The notes beneath the pieces were generated by a model. It was not told the origin of the DNA, did no database searches, and was given only the letters and a program-made list of their open reading frames with translations. From assembly GCF_964019385.1 (NCBI RefSeq), contig NC_088643.1, positions 75,635,096-75,699,095 on the forward strand: 64,000 bases of DNA, given 5' to 3'. The position numbers were made by a program, and so were the translations under genes. Numbering within the stretch: position 1 is the first letter of the stretch; each line of letters starts with the position of its first letter. Origin of the DNA: Sycon ciliatum. Lineage: Eukaryota; Porifera; Calcarea; Leucosolenida; Sycettidae. This document shows positions 12,135 through 23,732 of this stretch, piece after piece.

Positions 12135-12575
12135 GGGCGCTTTCGATTACACGCATTTCGGTCAATGCTAGAATTAGTTATTGTTGATGCACAGTTCGAT
12201 TACACAAAAAGTGACAAATTCCGTCGTTAGAATTGATTTTATCCAATTCTGTCGAATCCGTCAATTCTGAAGAGAGGGCGGAATTTCTCTAATTCTGGCG
12301 CCAGAATTGCACAGTCGCTGTGTTACCGGTCTGGTCATGACTCAAGCGCGCGAAGAGCCTCCCTGGCCGGTGTGTGCGCGATACTGGGTCCACGTGCGCA
12401 CGCGGGAGGGCGTACGTGATCTCTTTTTACGATTCATCAATTATTTTGTTTGTGACATGACATGAAAAAAATGCGTTGTGAATTCCAGTCGTTCATTTAC
12501 AAGGCCGGAATCCGCTCATTCCAGAATTTAAAAAAACAGTTCCAGAATTGTGTAAACGTGTAATCGAAAGCGCCC
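12135..12575. mobile_element. 441-bp MITE
   Basis: Perfect terminal inverted repeats start GGGCGCTTTCGATTACACG and are flanked on both sides by AAT. The interior is rich in CCAGAATT/AATTCTGG motifs in both orientations and has no coding capacity. The superfamily is unclear. Confidence 0.7.
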
Positions 12576-13192
12576 AATGAAATCAGTCAACCAAGCTGCT
12601 TAGCAACACTCACTGTCTTTGCCGTAACGTTATAACGTCATCGTCGGTGCCAATGTGGTAACCATGGTAACGCGGAAGGCCGGAGTTGTAGCTAAATGTA
12701 CAACACTGCACTTATCACTATAGTATAAATCAGCAAGTGCGCTGCAAGCCAACACGTCAGTAAACTGGCGATCACGATCATCAGCAATCCGAAGTCCATC
12801 GTGATCCAACACACTATACACTGTAGTAGTAGTATGGGGCGTCGTCAAAATGATTATCACCGCTTGAGGACTACCGATAGGCGATACCAATACCTCTAGC
12901 TGCTTCATGATTCAAGTATGTTCAACCGCCAAGCTGGGAAAAAGTCGCTGGCCTGGGGAGTGGCTGTGACTGAGTGATGGAGTCCTTCCTACATGTGTTG
13001 TAGTTCCAAGCAAGCTTCATGCTTTTACTCCTCCATTTCGGAGGCACATTTCAGATACTTACTACATTTCAGATAGGTACATTTACTTCACTTTAAAATA
13101 TGGCCCTATGGCCCAGTATGGGTACATGTCAGATACAACATTGTACAATCATTGTACATTTAGGTTGGCGTCCTGTATTTTCACATAAGGAG

Positions 13193-13250
13193 ACATTTCA
13201 GATAGGTACATTTCAGATAGGTACATTTCAGATAGGTACATTTCAGATTA
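13193..13250. repeat. 15-bp tandem repeat
   Basis: The unit ACATTTCAGATAGGT is repeated nearly four times without change. Single degenerate copies lie upstream near 13047-13082. The surrounding 13.3-15.1 kb region holds no gene that I can support. Confidence 0.85.
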
Positions 13251-15110
13251 TTGAATATTGTAGAACTGAGTGGAGTGAGTGGAGTGTGGGTCAAGTTACA
13301 GTAACGACGTAACTCGTTACGTTACAGTCATCACATGCACGTGGTCATAACAACACGTCAGTGGCTTCTGCTACATGTAGCATCGCTATCATCGTCTCCG
13401 GCAATGGGTGTCGAAAGTCGACTCAACTCTCAAGTCAAGGTCAAGCCTCTCAAAGCCAAGGTCAAGGACGGTGGTCAGTCGTCGCCTTCTTTTCTGTTGC
13501 AAATCTTCGTAGTCGTAACCAGTGGTAACGTGACTTGTCGACTAGATCACTGTCTGTGCTGTGGTGTCGACGTTCGTGATCATGTGGCAGCTTGGTGTGA
13601 GTGCAGAGTTTGGATCGGCCAAGAGCGCGCAATGACTTATGTGGTGGTGTGGTGTATTGGATTCCATAATGGCCGGCCGGGTCGTCGCTACTTCTTCTCA
13701 GCTTGATGTTGCGCTACATACACAGCTAGCGTTGATCTACATTCGAGTATGACATCGCTCGCGCAATTGCCCACAGGTACACATGGTACATGCCACCCAA
13801 CTCAGGACTAGTCGGCTGTACACTACAAACTCTATCACAGTATCAGTATCACTATCAGTTCACTGCAATACTGCCAATTATTAGTACTACAGCTAGCTGG
13901 CTCTATTTTAGTCTACCTGCTGCTATTAGTAGTATTACTATTACCAGTGTTGCTACATGTAGCGCCCGTGGCCGTGGGATGTCCTGGACCTAAGCCAAGC
14001 GCACTGATCTTGCTTCTTAGCCTAAGCCAAGGCAACAAACCGCAGAGCTCAGCCAACCAGCGACATACATAATTCTAGAGAACGTCTCTGAGTCTGAGTC
14101 ATCAGAGTCAGACTCAGAGTCGGTTCTTCGCAACACTCCACTGCGGACCTACTTGGTAGAGTCTACATAAAGGTAGCATGGCTAGCGCAGATAGTAGTAA
14201 GCTACTTCGACGACGTAATGACTACATGACGGTATAATGGTCGTTGTTTTTCCACAATTCCTAACTGTGCTTGGGTTGCTGTAGCGACGTCCGTCCTCCC
14301 CCAGAATCCACTAGCGCACTGCGGAGCCGAAAAGTGCTCAAACTGCAGGGGAGCTAGCGGCAGCTTAGTTTGGTGGATGCTGAAGTCGAGTGGGTCAAGC
14401 GCAAAACTGTGCCTTCCTAATCCTACTTGTACCTTTCTGTTCGGCTGGCTTCGGCTAGTAGTAACGGTCTTTTTATTTGTGGAGTTGCCAGTTTCGCGGC
14501 TGACACGCCACACATGGTGCACACCTGTACCTGGTGGAGTGCTACCATAATATTAATTTTCTCTTCGGGCGACGACTGTAGCCAGTGCACCGCTGACGCT
14601 GGCAGGCAATAGTCGGTGCAAACTTTCCGCTGGGACATTGCTGAGCGGTCCTTTGCAGGGTCGAGAACAGGATTTGAGAGAGGAAGCAGAGGCTGAGAAA
14701 ATACCAACCTGTCTTTTGCTGGAACGAAAAGGAGAGATGACAACAAGGACACACGCGGAGAACAGTAGTCTGTAGTCGACCGTGTTATTCGCCAGTCCTC
14801 CGCTTCCTGAAGTTCACCGGACGTGAGTCGAACTTGAAGCTATGGAGCCGGTTGACAACCTCGGCACAGGTGAGAGATGAGAATCCTCTGTGCTCCGCGG
14901 ACAGTGTTCACTACTGTCCGGAAATTTATAGAAGTAACAACATCGCCTAACCGCCTGGGCGAAGTAATAGGATGAGGTTGCGAGAAAACCTAGGGGCGAT
15001 GATATGTGCGTTCTTCGTATTTTTCGTGGTTGCCCAGCCTTCCCATTGCTACAAGCAATCATGACTGTCTTGGTTGTTGTGTGTATGTGAGTACAGAACA
15101 GCCTGAGAAG

Positions 15111-15208
15111 AACAAGGACAACCAAGGCTTGTTTGCTGCTACTTCAAGTTTCATTGTTTCATGAAACTTGAAGTAGCCGCAGCAAACAAGCCTTGGTTGT
15201 CCTTGTTG
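15111..15208 (+). repeat. Long near-perfect hairpin
   Basis: The arms 15111-15154 and 15161-15208 pair over about 44 bp, with one 3-nt bulge (CGG/CCG side) and a 6-nt loop. It could be a short fold-back element or a small-RNA precursor. The sequence alone cannot separate these. Confidence 0.65.
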
Positions 15209-15327
15209 TTCTGTTCTATATTACGCTCTCCGCTCTGCCTCCGTGGTGCTGAGCAGTGAGCACTGTCAGCACACTGTCACTGGGTACATCCTCCTGTGTG
15301 TATGTGATTATGTAGAGTTAAAGCTTA

Positions 15328-15686
15328 CCGTACTCAATTGATTAGAAGCCCCTCTCGAATAAAAGCCCCTCTTGAACAATAGCCCCCCTACAAGGACTGT
15401 TTGGAAAAATACAAGCCCTTCTCTCGAATAGAAGCCCTACTATTCGCAAAGCATGGGGTAACCAGGTAGTGCCATGTATGAAAGTCAAGTGTGCAAAAAG
15501 CATCTCGTGCATATGTTCATATTGGTACATGTCCTGGTCGACGTAGCAACTAACTCGGTCTCGAGTCGCTATGAATATGAAAGTTTTAGAGATTCGATTG
15601 GAATACTGGTATGGCATGAAACAATAAAAGCCCCTCTCGAATAGAAGCCTCCTCAAAATTGGTATTGAAAAATAGAGTGAGTACGG
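15328..15686. mobile_element. TA-flanked MITE with internal AAGCCCCTCTCGAAT repeats
   Basis: The ends CCGTACTCA and TGAGTACGG form inverted repeats inside TA dinucleotides (15326-15327 and 15687-15688). This fits a non-autonomous Tc1/mariner-type element. The interior carries several copies of AAGCCCCTCTCGAAT and close variants near both ends. There is no credible ORF. Confidence 0.6.
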
Positions 15687-16039
15687 TAGTTCACATTCGA
15701 GGGAACGCTGGCGGTACGGGGATGTAGGAGGCTGTCGGGAAGGTTGGGGTGGCCTGCAAAATCTGGCACAATTTGTACAACACGAAGTGCAGGAGCTGCT
15801 GCGATGGTCAACGTCGATCGGCGTGAGTCATAAGGCACGGCTCGAGACCGGTTGACTCACGCCCGTAATTCTTGTGATTGGTACTTTTTATCCTGTTGTT
15901 TCTCAAGTGAAGCAGAATTATGCTCACAGCGTGACCAGTTTGTCATGATGACCAAAAAAACATAGCCACAGACTTGGCGCCGCATTCTGATAGTATCCAA
16001 AAGAATAAAAAAGAGAACAGTTTGCCTGATACATACCAG

Positions 16040-16393
16040 CAAGAGTGCATAAACAAGAGTATGCAACTGTGGTCATGGGTCAGTGCGCGGCACGCTGCCT
16101 TCATTACGTAACTTGCCTTCATCACGCTCTGAAAGCATGCATTCAAACTCTCAATTTCTCGCACGAGCCCATCCGTTTTTGCTCGATTCGTTCCAGTACC
16201 TACACAATCTCTGAATTCTGGCGCGTGAACTCCAGTTCCGTACGAAAGTTCATTTCAAACTGGAGGGAAAGTGTGGTGTTTGATTTTCCGCAGTGCGCGG
16301 ACTGCAGCTGAATGATGTAATGAAGGCAGCGTGCCGCGCATCTGGCCCATAGAAAAGAGATCACAGTTGCATACTCTTGTTTATGGACTCTTG
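16040..16393. mobile_element. hAT-like MITE with CAAGAG ends
   Basis: Inverted repeats of about 75 bp (with small differences) start CAAGAGTGCATAAACAAGAG. A 7-bp duplication ATACCAG flanks it at 16033-16039 and 16394-16400, possibly 8 bp with one mismatch. Target size and CA tips suggest hAT. It is non-coding. Confidence 0.75.
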
Positions 16394-16593
16394 ATACCAG
16401 GATTATCACAAAATAAGGCAAGTAACATGAAACCCTGGCTTGCTAACATTCACGTCGGTCACGCAAGCCATTCGGTGAGCTCTCATAGGAAACAGAGTGC
16501 TTGAAGTACTGACGTTTGGTAGGTTGCAGTTACTCCCAATGTATTTCGTTGAGCAGGCCTGTACTAGCAATACATGTTTGTTGCACACATACC

Positions 16594-16640
16594 CAGGGGC
16601 GGATCCGGGGGGGGGGGGGGGGGAGGAGGGGGTTCGGGGG
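16594..16640 (+). repeat. hAT-type terminus followed by poly-G
   Basis: CAGGGGCGGATCC at 16594 is a terminus I recall from hAT-like MITEs in many animals. It is followed by a G-run of about 17 and GGGGGTTCGGGGGTT. An inverted counterpart, GGATCCGCCCCTG, ends at 21127. Whether the two are ends of one element split by the insertions between them is uncertain, because their flanks do not match over 8 bp. Confidence 0.45.
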
Positions 16641-16863
16641 TTAGAACGAACCCCTTGATTTTTCCGACCATAGTTCGGGTGTGACCACTAACCCATGCCC
16701 GTGCGACGTGCGCGCCCCATGCTATGGCTCAGTCGGCCCAGGCCAGAGCGGTCCGCTAGCTATGCAGCTTGGTAGATCTACAGGACGTTGTACATATTAA
16801 ATTGTTGTCTTGTACTTAGATAATACAAAGTAAAGAGGTAGATATGCACTGAATATACAGCTA

Positions 16864-17532
16864 CAGTCCATTTCAAAACTATAGACGTGTGAACTCATAC
16901 GTACGAGCCGTACGTACTGTAGCGCACGACGGCCGTGAGTTTTGCATGAGTGTTTTCTGGTTTTCAGATGTGTTTTCAGGTTTTTCTTCGTCGCCGCGGG
17001 AAATACAAAAGATGCAAAACACGCAAAGTCGCAAATGAAAAGGTGTGAGGAAAGTCTCAAAAGAAATGAAAATCTCAAATGAATCTTCTTCTTGTTTGCA
17101 TTTTCTGAGTGCCTGACTCTAATGGCTTCCAAGGCCCGTAAGAATCTCAGTGATGCCGAGAAAGATATGATTAGCCGTGTTCATTGTTTCTTCGAACAAG
17201 AGCTGGATTTCCCACACTTGTACTGGAAATCACGGATCGAAACCACGAGGCTACCAGAACCCGTACAAAATTGCACCCGCGATGGTCTGGCAGCACTGTC
17301 TCAGCAGGAGCAAAAATCCGAAACAAACTGGTCAAACCCTTCAAAACAGAAATTACATGTAAAACCGGAAAACCTGGCCTAAAAATAGACTTCAATTGTA
17401 GCGAAAACAAAGTATATAGCCAGAATTGTGAAGCGATGCAGAGACGGAATCTGGAGAAAAAACTAAAAATATTTAAATAAATCCCATCGAATTTTGCAAA
17501 ACACTACGCGTCTATAGTTTTGAAGTGGACTG
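16864..17532 (+). mobile_element. Tc1/mariner-like MITE, internally deleted
   Basis: The ends CAGTCCATTTCAAAACTATA and its near-perfect inverse are flanked by TA (16862-16863 and 17533-17534). The 669-bp body matches the copy at 8852-11379 in inverted orientation but lacks part of its interior. Confidence 0.8.
17122..17382 (+). pseudogene. Truncated Tc1-like HTH protein fragment
   Basis: The frame opens with MASKARKNLSDAEKDM, as in the copy at 11120. After FEQELDF it jumps straight to sequence that in the longer copy lies about 250 bp further on, so the helix-turn-helix segment has been deleted. Not expected to be functional. Confidence 0.55.
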
Positions 17533-17534
17533 TA

Positions 17535-18140
17535 GCTACGCGTTCGCTTCGGAGAAAGAGGTGCGCAAGCATTTGTTGAGCTGCTGCGGAAACTTCGAAA
17601 TTAGTTTCAAATACTGGCCGCGCAGTGCTGTAATTGTCGTCGCGGCTCGTGCATTTTGAGCTGTCTTTTAAGGTTCGTCGAAGCGTCTAAAAGAGGCAGG
17701 CTCAAGACCAGCTGCCATTGAATTTTGGTGACACTCCAAAGAAAAGTGTAGCCACCAGTGTCGAAGGTAAAACAAAGAGCGAGACTTTGAAAATCACCTT
17801 CAAGTTCAACGTCCCATCATCCAATCTAATCAAAATTTCTCCGAACTGGGGACAATTATGACTGAGACAGGAAAGATGCAGGAAGCCTGCCTTATGGAAC
17901 CTACTGTACAGTGGAGTCAACATCGGGCGGATCGGAGTACAATATTACGGACAATTATTGCAGACGAGCTGCTGGAGGAAGTACCAATCAGCTATTCTGC
18001 GGCAAAGAAAGTGAAAATTTCTTCCTTGTGCTGCGTGTCTTCAATAATGTTTTAGCTGCAGAGTGTTGAAAATAGGGGTACTGAATTTTCATTTGTATAG
18101 CAGCTGGCATGTTCAAGTACAGGATGGAATACATGTGGGC
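17535..18140. other. Unassigned spacer between two elements
   Basis: Only short ORFs are present, the longest opening at 17858 (65 codons) without a motif I recognise. It separates the Tc1-like MITE from the rearranged Gypsy element. Confidence 0.4.
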
Positions 18141-18264
18141 TGTCCTGCTGTGTACGTGATGTGATAAGGCGCGCATGCGCGCCTGGGCTCGTGGCTGGTT
18201 TTGCATGCTTGCTGTGCTGGACTAGGTCCGAGAATGTGAGCTCTCTTTTCCTTGTCTTTCTGTT

Positions 18265-19425
18265 GCTACCTCTAGCTGGTGGTATGCTTGGGACAAGTCG
18301 AGTTTGGTAAACTTCCCTCCCGGGCCCAACTTGTGCAACAATTCCTCGAGGGTGGGGAGTGGGTACTGTTCACATTCTGAATGCTTGTTAATAGTCCCAC
18401 TGTAATCTGCGCAAATCCGTAATCCTCCTCCTGGTTTTTCTACTTGTACCGTTGGTGAGGCCCATTCGGAATGCGTCACTTTCTCAATCACCCCATCAGC
18501 CTCGAGTTTGTTCAACGCGTCGATGTACCGCTGTCGAATTGCTAGAGGTACTGGTCTTGCTCGTTTGTAGACCGGTTGTTCATCTGACACGTGCAGCTTT
18601 ACTTGCACCCCTTGCACCGTACCCACAGTGGAGTTGTCAAACAGATTCGGGTATTTCTTAACGAAATCGGTAGTGGATTGCCCGCCAGTGCCCACTTTGA
18701 ATATAGATTTCCATGGCAAAGTAAATCTGGACAAGACATCCCGGCCTAAGAGAGACGGACCATCACATTCAGTAACTCTGACCAGAACATTCTCCTCTAC
18801 ACCACCCAAAGCCATTTTCATTTCGATTTCACCCAGACATTTGATTGGATTTCCTGTGTATGTAGATAGGGTGATGCTGGACGGTACCAGCTCAGACACG
18901 GAGCCATTGCATTTCAGAAAATCATTTTTTCCTAGCAGTGTGACGGTGCTACCCGTATCAATTTCCAAGTGCACCTGGACCCCATTTAGCTCGACAGGCG
19001 TAGTGTACGGTGCTACAGCTCTGTCACTCATGGTGGCATTCACATTCAACATCGGTACAGAATCATTACAAGGAACAAGCTCACCGGGGTTTGATGTTGT
19101 CCCGACATGCTTGACGGACCTGGCCGCTTTCTTCTTTAGGCAGGCTCGTTCGATGTGTCCCAGTTTGCCGCAAGCACGACACTTCGCAGATTTGAAGTGG
19201 CACTCATCCGGTCGATGTCCCAGCTTGTCACAGCGGAAACAGGGCTTGTCAGATTTGAACGTGGCGTTGTCGGCGAGCCCCGGCTCTCCGCGTACTGCAT
19301 GAACCTGCGTTGAAAACTTCTCAGACTCGCGGAAAGCTGTCTCATGAGCCGTGGCCATGTCGACAACCTGCTGAAATGTTGTCGTCTCCTCAGCCTTCGC
19401 CAGGATTTCCTTCGTCGTGCTCGCA
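18265..19425 (-). pseudogene. Gypsy gag-protease-RT fragment
   Basis: On the minus strand one open frame carries, in order: a short gag tail with two zinc knuckles (CFRCDKLGHRPDEC and CRACGKLGHIERAC); an aspartic protease with DTGS and the LLGRDVLSRF motif; and the start of reverse transcriptase (VPLAIRQRY..., ADGVIEKVTHSEWASP, CADYSGTIN). It breaks off after KLDLSQAYHQLEVA, before the YxDD catalytic motif. Past that point it reads into LTR sequence, so it cannot make a working polymerase. Confidence 0.85.
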
Positions 19426-19431
19426 CGATTT

Positions 19432-20258
19432 CTGCTTTACGCCATCTGTTTTCTGTGTTTGGTTTGCCTGAGCACTTGGTTACAGATAACGGCAGTCAGT
19501 TCACGAGTGCGGAATTCCAGGCGTTCCTGGATGGCAATGGCATTCTACACACAACAACGGCACCAGGTCATCCAGCAACTAATGGCCTCGCCGAACGCTA
19601 CGTTGGCGTCTTCAAGCAGAAGATGAAAGAAATGTCGAATACTGGTGAACCACTCAACGTCAGGCTCGACCGGTTTCTCTTAGCGCATCGAACAACGCCG
19701 ACCACCAGTGGGAAGACGCCGGCGGAGCTGTTAATGGGCCGGCAACCGAGAATCCGGCTCAGTGCATTGCGGCAGTCTGAGAGTCATCGGCAGGTCAAGG
19801 TGTACCAGGAGAGCTTGACTACGCCAAAGTTTAACACCGGTGACGCTGTGTTCGCCCTGAACTTTGGTCGTGGAGCAACTTGGGTACCAGCTACTGTAGT
19901 GCATGTCCACAGCCCTCACAGTTTCGGAGTACAGGTGGATGATGTCGTCTGGAAGCGCCATAGGGACCAACTACGACCGCGGGCGGTGCAGTTTGGCCAA
20001 GTACCCGTTTCGTCTTCTGCGGACCAGGCGGTCGCACAGCTGCCTACACCGACCAGTGACCCGCCGACAGTGCTAGATTCTCCTCTACCACTTCCGGACG
20101 CTAGCAGCAACAGTAGCACTGTCAGGCCGGATGATACGCTAGCACCAGCAGCAGACGCCGTTGGAGTCGAGACGGCTCCCAGTGTTGTTGCACCGGCACC
20201 CTTGCGTCGCTCCGACCGACATGTCTCCGCGCCCAAGCGCTTGATTGAGAACTGCTAA
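19432..20258 (+). pseudogene. Gypsy integrase C-terminal part
   Basis: The frame opens in the integrase core with HLFSVFGLPEHLVTDNG. It continues through the PGHPATNGLAERYV stretch with the catalytic Glu, then KTPAELLMGR and a basic C-terminal region ending RRSDRHVSAPKRL before the stop. The HHCC zinc region and the first catalytic Asp are missing. About 445 bp of 3' untranslated sequence leads to the right LTR. Confidence 0.85.
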
Positions 20259-20703
20259 GTATCCGTACTATTGCCTTTGAGTATGTATTGCTTGTCCTGT
20301 TACTTTGATCTGATGCGGCCTGAGTGTAGGAAGTGGACATTTCTGGGCCAGATGAATATTCTACATGTAGGTCATGACGAACAGTCTTCACATAAGATTG
20401 TTTTCGTTTAATTCATTGAAACATTTGCATGGTTCCTTTTCCGATCTGATCTAATTCCCCAACGCTATGCAATATTGGCTGACTTTATCTGTCATTCCTA
20501 CCTCGATCTATAGCTCAGCTCTCATGGACTATTCTGGAAGCTGCAGTAACTGTTATAAGTATATGTGTGCAATGTTTTTGAACTTTTTTGCTTTTGTATT
20601 ATCTGGCCGTGTAGTGTCAACAGCTATATCTGTCGGCGCCAAATTTGAGTGCCTCTTTGCTTATGTTATAATTTTACCCCGGGAAAAATTCTTGGGGGGC
20701 GAT

Positions 20704-20892
20704 TGCTGTGTACGTGATGTGATAAGGCGCGCATGCGCGCCTGGGCTCGTGGCTGGTTTTGCATGCTTGCTGTGCTGGACTAGGTCCGAGAATGTGAGCT
20801 CTCTTTTCCTTGTCTTTCTGTTCCTTGATTATTACAATAACTGTACGAACCTGAGTAATGCTGTGTGTGGGCCCTTAGGGCCAGACATAACA
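20704..20892 (+). repeat. Right LTR of the rearranged Gypsy element
   Basis: It begins TGCTGTGTACG directly after a CTTGGGGGGCGAT polypurine tract and ends ATAACA at the TGTCC target duplication. Its first 119 bp match 18146-18264 with no difference that I could see. Confidence 0.75.
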
Positions 20893-21254
20893 TGTCCCGA
20901 TAACGCCAACATGTGAACTTGTTATACTCAATCTGCGGACAGCATGCTGTTTCGTTCTTTGTGAACTCCTCAGAGCAGCACAGAGAAAATGAGGTCGAAC
21001 CTGATAGCAATGAAAATAACTTGAACTTGTTATACGTCATGCTCTTGTATGTCATCATTTCATCATTGTAGCCGGTAGGGTGGGAAAAAATTGAACCCCC
21101 CTTGGAAAAATCCTGGATCCGCCCCTGATACCAGGGGCATACCGCGATCTGGGCCCCTGAGTGTGAGTACGTGTATTCAAGTCGGGTACGTGTAGAGCAC
21201 TGAGGGGGAAACAACATTGGCCAGGATTTCACTTACCACAAATGTGGTTTGCAG

Positions 21255-21627
21255 TTGATCAATGCCATCCTTCCCGTACTGCTCATTCTGCTTCTGGTTT
21301 GTGCAGTTACTCAGTATAACTACCACTCGTCATGGAGTGTATTGTGCCAGGAGCAGCACTGCCCGTGTTCCGACGAGCACATAGCGACTCTGGAGTGTTG
21401 CGCGGCATACGCAAAGTCGAGAAGTCAGTTCGTGGCCTGGCCACACCTGGAGGGCTATAAGTACAACGTGGATGATGCGGCGAAGATGATCCAGGATGGT
21501 CAGGTGCCCACCGCCCTGCCGCCTCGAGTGTGCCACGGCAAGCTCATATTCTCCAACATAGAAAATGTGCGCTTGACGTCGGCAAATGACCCGGTGTTGG
21601 CTGGTCGACAGTCCGAGGACTTCAGTG
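21255..21627 (+). CDS. Possible host exon, function unknown
   Basis: An open frame of about 124 codons lies between a good acceptor (GGTTTGCAG at 21254) and a good donor (GTG|GTGAGG after 21627). It begins with a hydrophobic run (ILPVLLILLLVCAV) like a signal peptide or membrane segment. A cysteine-containing stretch (CQEQHCPC...CC) and a charged region ending VLAGRQSEDFSG follow. I do not recognise the family. It is on the same strand as the helical gene downstream and could be one of its 5' exons or a separate gene. A chance ORF is possible. Confidence 0.35.
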
Positions 21628-21861
21628 GTGAGGGATGTTTGTGTTGGTGTATTTCTCAAGTGAACACAGTCTAGTGGACTGCATGACTCACTGTGTAACT
21701 TGTGTGGTTCATAGCACACTTATCTGTTCTTCGAGGGGGTGAGCCATTGTCGCACAACTCGGCTCCGGGATTCAAAATAACTTAAATAAGAGACAGCCTT
21801 TGATCATATCGTAAGTGCTGTGTGAATCCGTGATGCCAATGTATGAACCGCGACAATATAC

Positions 21862-22083
21862 ATGGTGTACTAGCTGTGCTAGTACTTGTTAGCAACAATC
21901 GGAACTAGCGCACACACTGCACTGCATTGCTTTGTACTGCATTCAAGACTGACGTCATGCGCTTTGTTTTGCTGCGTAATCACAAATGGCACCAGCCCAT
22001 TTTGCGGAAAAGAAAAACAAATCTTGCTTGCCCTGTTGTGCTCTTCCAGACAACGGATCGTGCTTCAGCAGTGTTTCTTTTCC
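21862..22083 (+). repeat. A1 repeat (5' end of Ngaro-like element)
   Basis: Starts ATGGTGTACTAGCTGTGCTA and ends TGTTTCTTTTCC. It recurs at 28426-28647 and 29146-29367 with almost no change; one A-to-T difference is visible in the third copy near 29297. Confidence 0.9.
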
Positions 22084-22689
22084 TTTCGTAGCTTTGCTGC
22101 CAGCCCGAGTGTCACCTCGACACTGTATTTCTTCAGTATGTCTGACCTAACTGTCGACACTGTCAAGGCAATGCCTTGCCAAGCCCCCGCGGCGAGCCTT
22201 CTCAGCGCGCGCGGAGGCAGTGATTCCAGGGCACTAGCTCTTGCAGTGTGACTTGGCATTCGTGTGGTCTAACAGCAATTTTCATTTACACTTTTGTTAT
22301 TAGTTTGCTTCACACCTTTTATCAGCCTTCTCAGCGCGGCTTGAATCCGAAAGGAAACTTAGTAAAAGTATTTTACAGGACCGTTTGCTGGCACAACTAG
22401 CCCTTGGTAGTGAGGTCTGCTCCGGCCAGGAGAACCAGCAACATGACAGTGCGGACACGGCTCGCGAGCCCAGAAGCCCGACTTGCACCAATGCCTCCTC
22501 CGCCAGCTCAGGTGACGCGGGCTCAAGGGATCTCTGCGCTCCCGTAGATCTACGTGACGAGGTGTAGTCGGCTTTGTCGGCCGCCATTTTATTATTATCG
22601 GAGAGCATTGTGCCGCTCCTCACCCAAGGCCAAGGCAATGCGGCTGCTGCCGCCACTACGCCAGGCCAAGCCCTTGTAACCCACCCGAT

Positions 22690-23430
22690 CAGCCACCTGC
22701 ACCAGCTGCGCCCAAGGCTGTGCAAGAACGTATCTTGCGAGGGGAGTTCGTAGATTTTTCAAGTTGGTTGCCTGAAATTCTTGCACACTTCCGGCCCAAC
22801 ATTCCGGCTGGTGCACAGCCCGAATAACGATAGCCAGCTAAATATCGTTGAGTCGGATGACCGTACGCGAAGCAGGTGCGTCGTAAGGTTCACGATAATT
22901 ATACATGTAACTACCCGGCTCGAGGCATGGACCACATACATATCTGTTATCACGGCTGCTGCCCTACACCGCACTGCTGAACTGCTGAACTGATTGCGTA
23001 CCAGCAGTTGATCCTGACTGCTAACCGCCAGTTCTTCCCAAGCGCGTGGCTAGAGTACGACCGCCAGCTGCGGCTGCTCGTGGCCCAGTAACCAGGCACG
23101 AAGAGGTTGGACACCATCGACGTGAACCTATGGCAGATAGCTGTCACAGGCCATGCACACCCAAAATGCGCTCAATGTAAGACGGCCCATCCAGGGGCGG
23201 TTTGTGTCCTTTTCGTCCCCAAGCCGGCAGCATTTACCTCCAGTGGTCGCAACCATACCAGCGACAGCCAAGAAATCTGCCGCAACTTCAATGGAGGTCG
23301 CTGTTCTTCGTCGTCGTGCCGCTTCTCCCACACCTGCAGCCAGTGTGGCAAGGACCACCCATGCATGCATCATGTGCAACCAGCAGCAGCGCGGAGCCAA
23401 TCGGCCACCCCGCCGCTCCTAGCAGAATGG
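22690..23430 (+). pseudogene. Ngaro/DIRS-like gag remnant
   Basis: Pieces of gag appear in shifting frames. AVQERILRGEFVDFSSWLPE (near 22710) and TTRLEAWTTYISVITAAALH (near 22910) match the helical gag region of DIRS-order elements. ICRNFNGGRCSSSSCRFSH (near 23276) is the CCCH/CHCC zinc motif that ends such gags. At least two frameshifts separate them, so the gene is dead. Confidence 0.65.
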
Positions 23431-23732
23431 CTACTGAATAGCTTGACTCGGTACGTAGCTTCTTTCCTATACACTCTGCAGACACCACACTGCTAGCTGA
23501 CCACTTTGCCCGCCTGTTACGTAACCACTCATATCAATAATGCGTTGCGTATGTTCTCCATGGGCTGCGCCGTGGCTTTACTCTTGGATCCGCCGGCCAA
23601 CACGACATTTCGGTTTTCTCTAATAATCTACCCTCGGCTTTCACTCACTCGGCATTTATATCCGAGCAATTAGCTGCTTCCTGCGCCCGCAGCGAGACCA
23701 CAGGCCCATTTCCGTCACCTCCATTTCAGTTC

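Larger units (their letters stand above)
18146..20892 (+). mobile_element. Ty3/Gypsy retrotransposon with inverted 5' half
   Basis: The outer ends TG (18146) and CA (20892) are flanked by the 5-bp duplication TGTCC (18141-18145 and 20893-20897). The right LTR is 20704-20892 (189 bp) and follows a G-rich polypurine tract. The left LTR keeps only its first 119 bp (18146-18264). The gag-protease-RT segment then runs on the minus strand and the integrase segment on the plus strand, back to back near 19428. RNase H, the integrase N-terminus, the primer-binding site and the rest of the left LTR are missing. Confidence 0.8.

Noticed and set aside
18628-19302. 224-codon plus-strand ORF
   Set aside because: It is antisense to the Gypsy gag-protease-RT frame, which has clear motifs.
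20467-20916. 149-codon ORF downstream of the Gypsy integrase
   Set aside because: It spans the 3' untranslated region and LTR of the element and has no recognisable motif.
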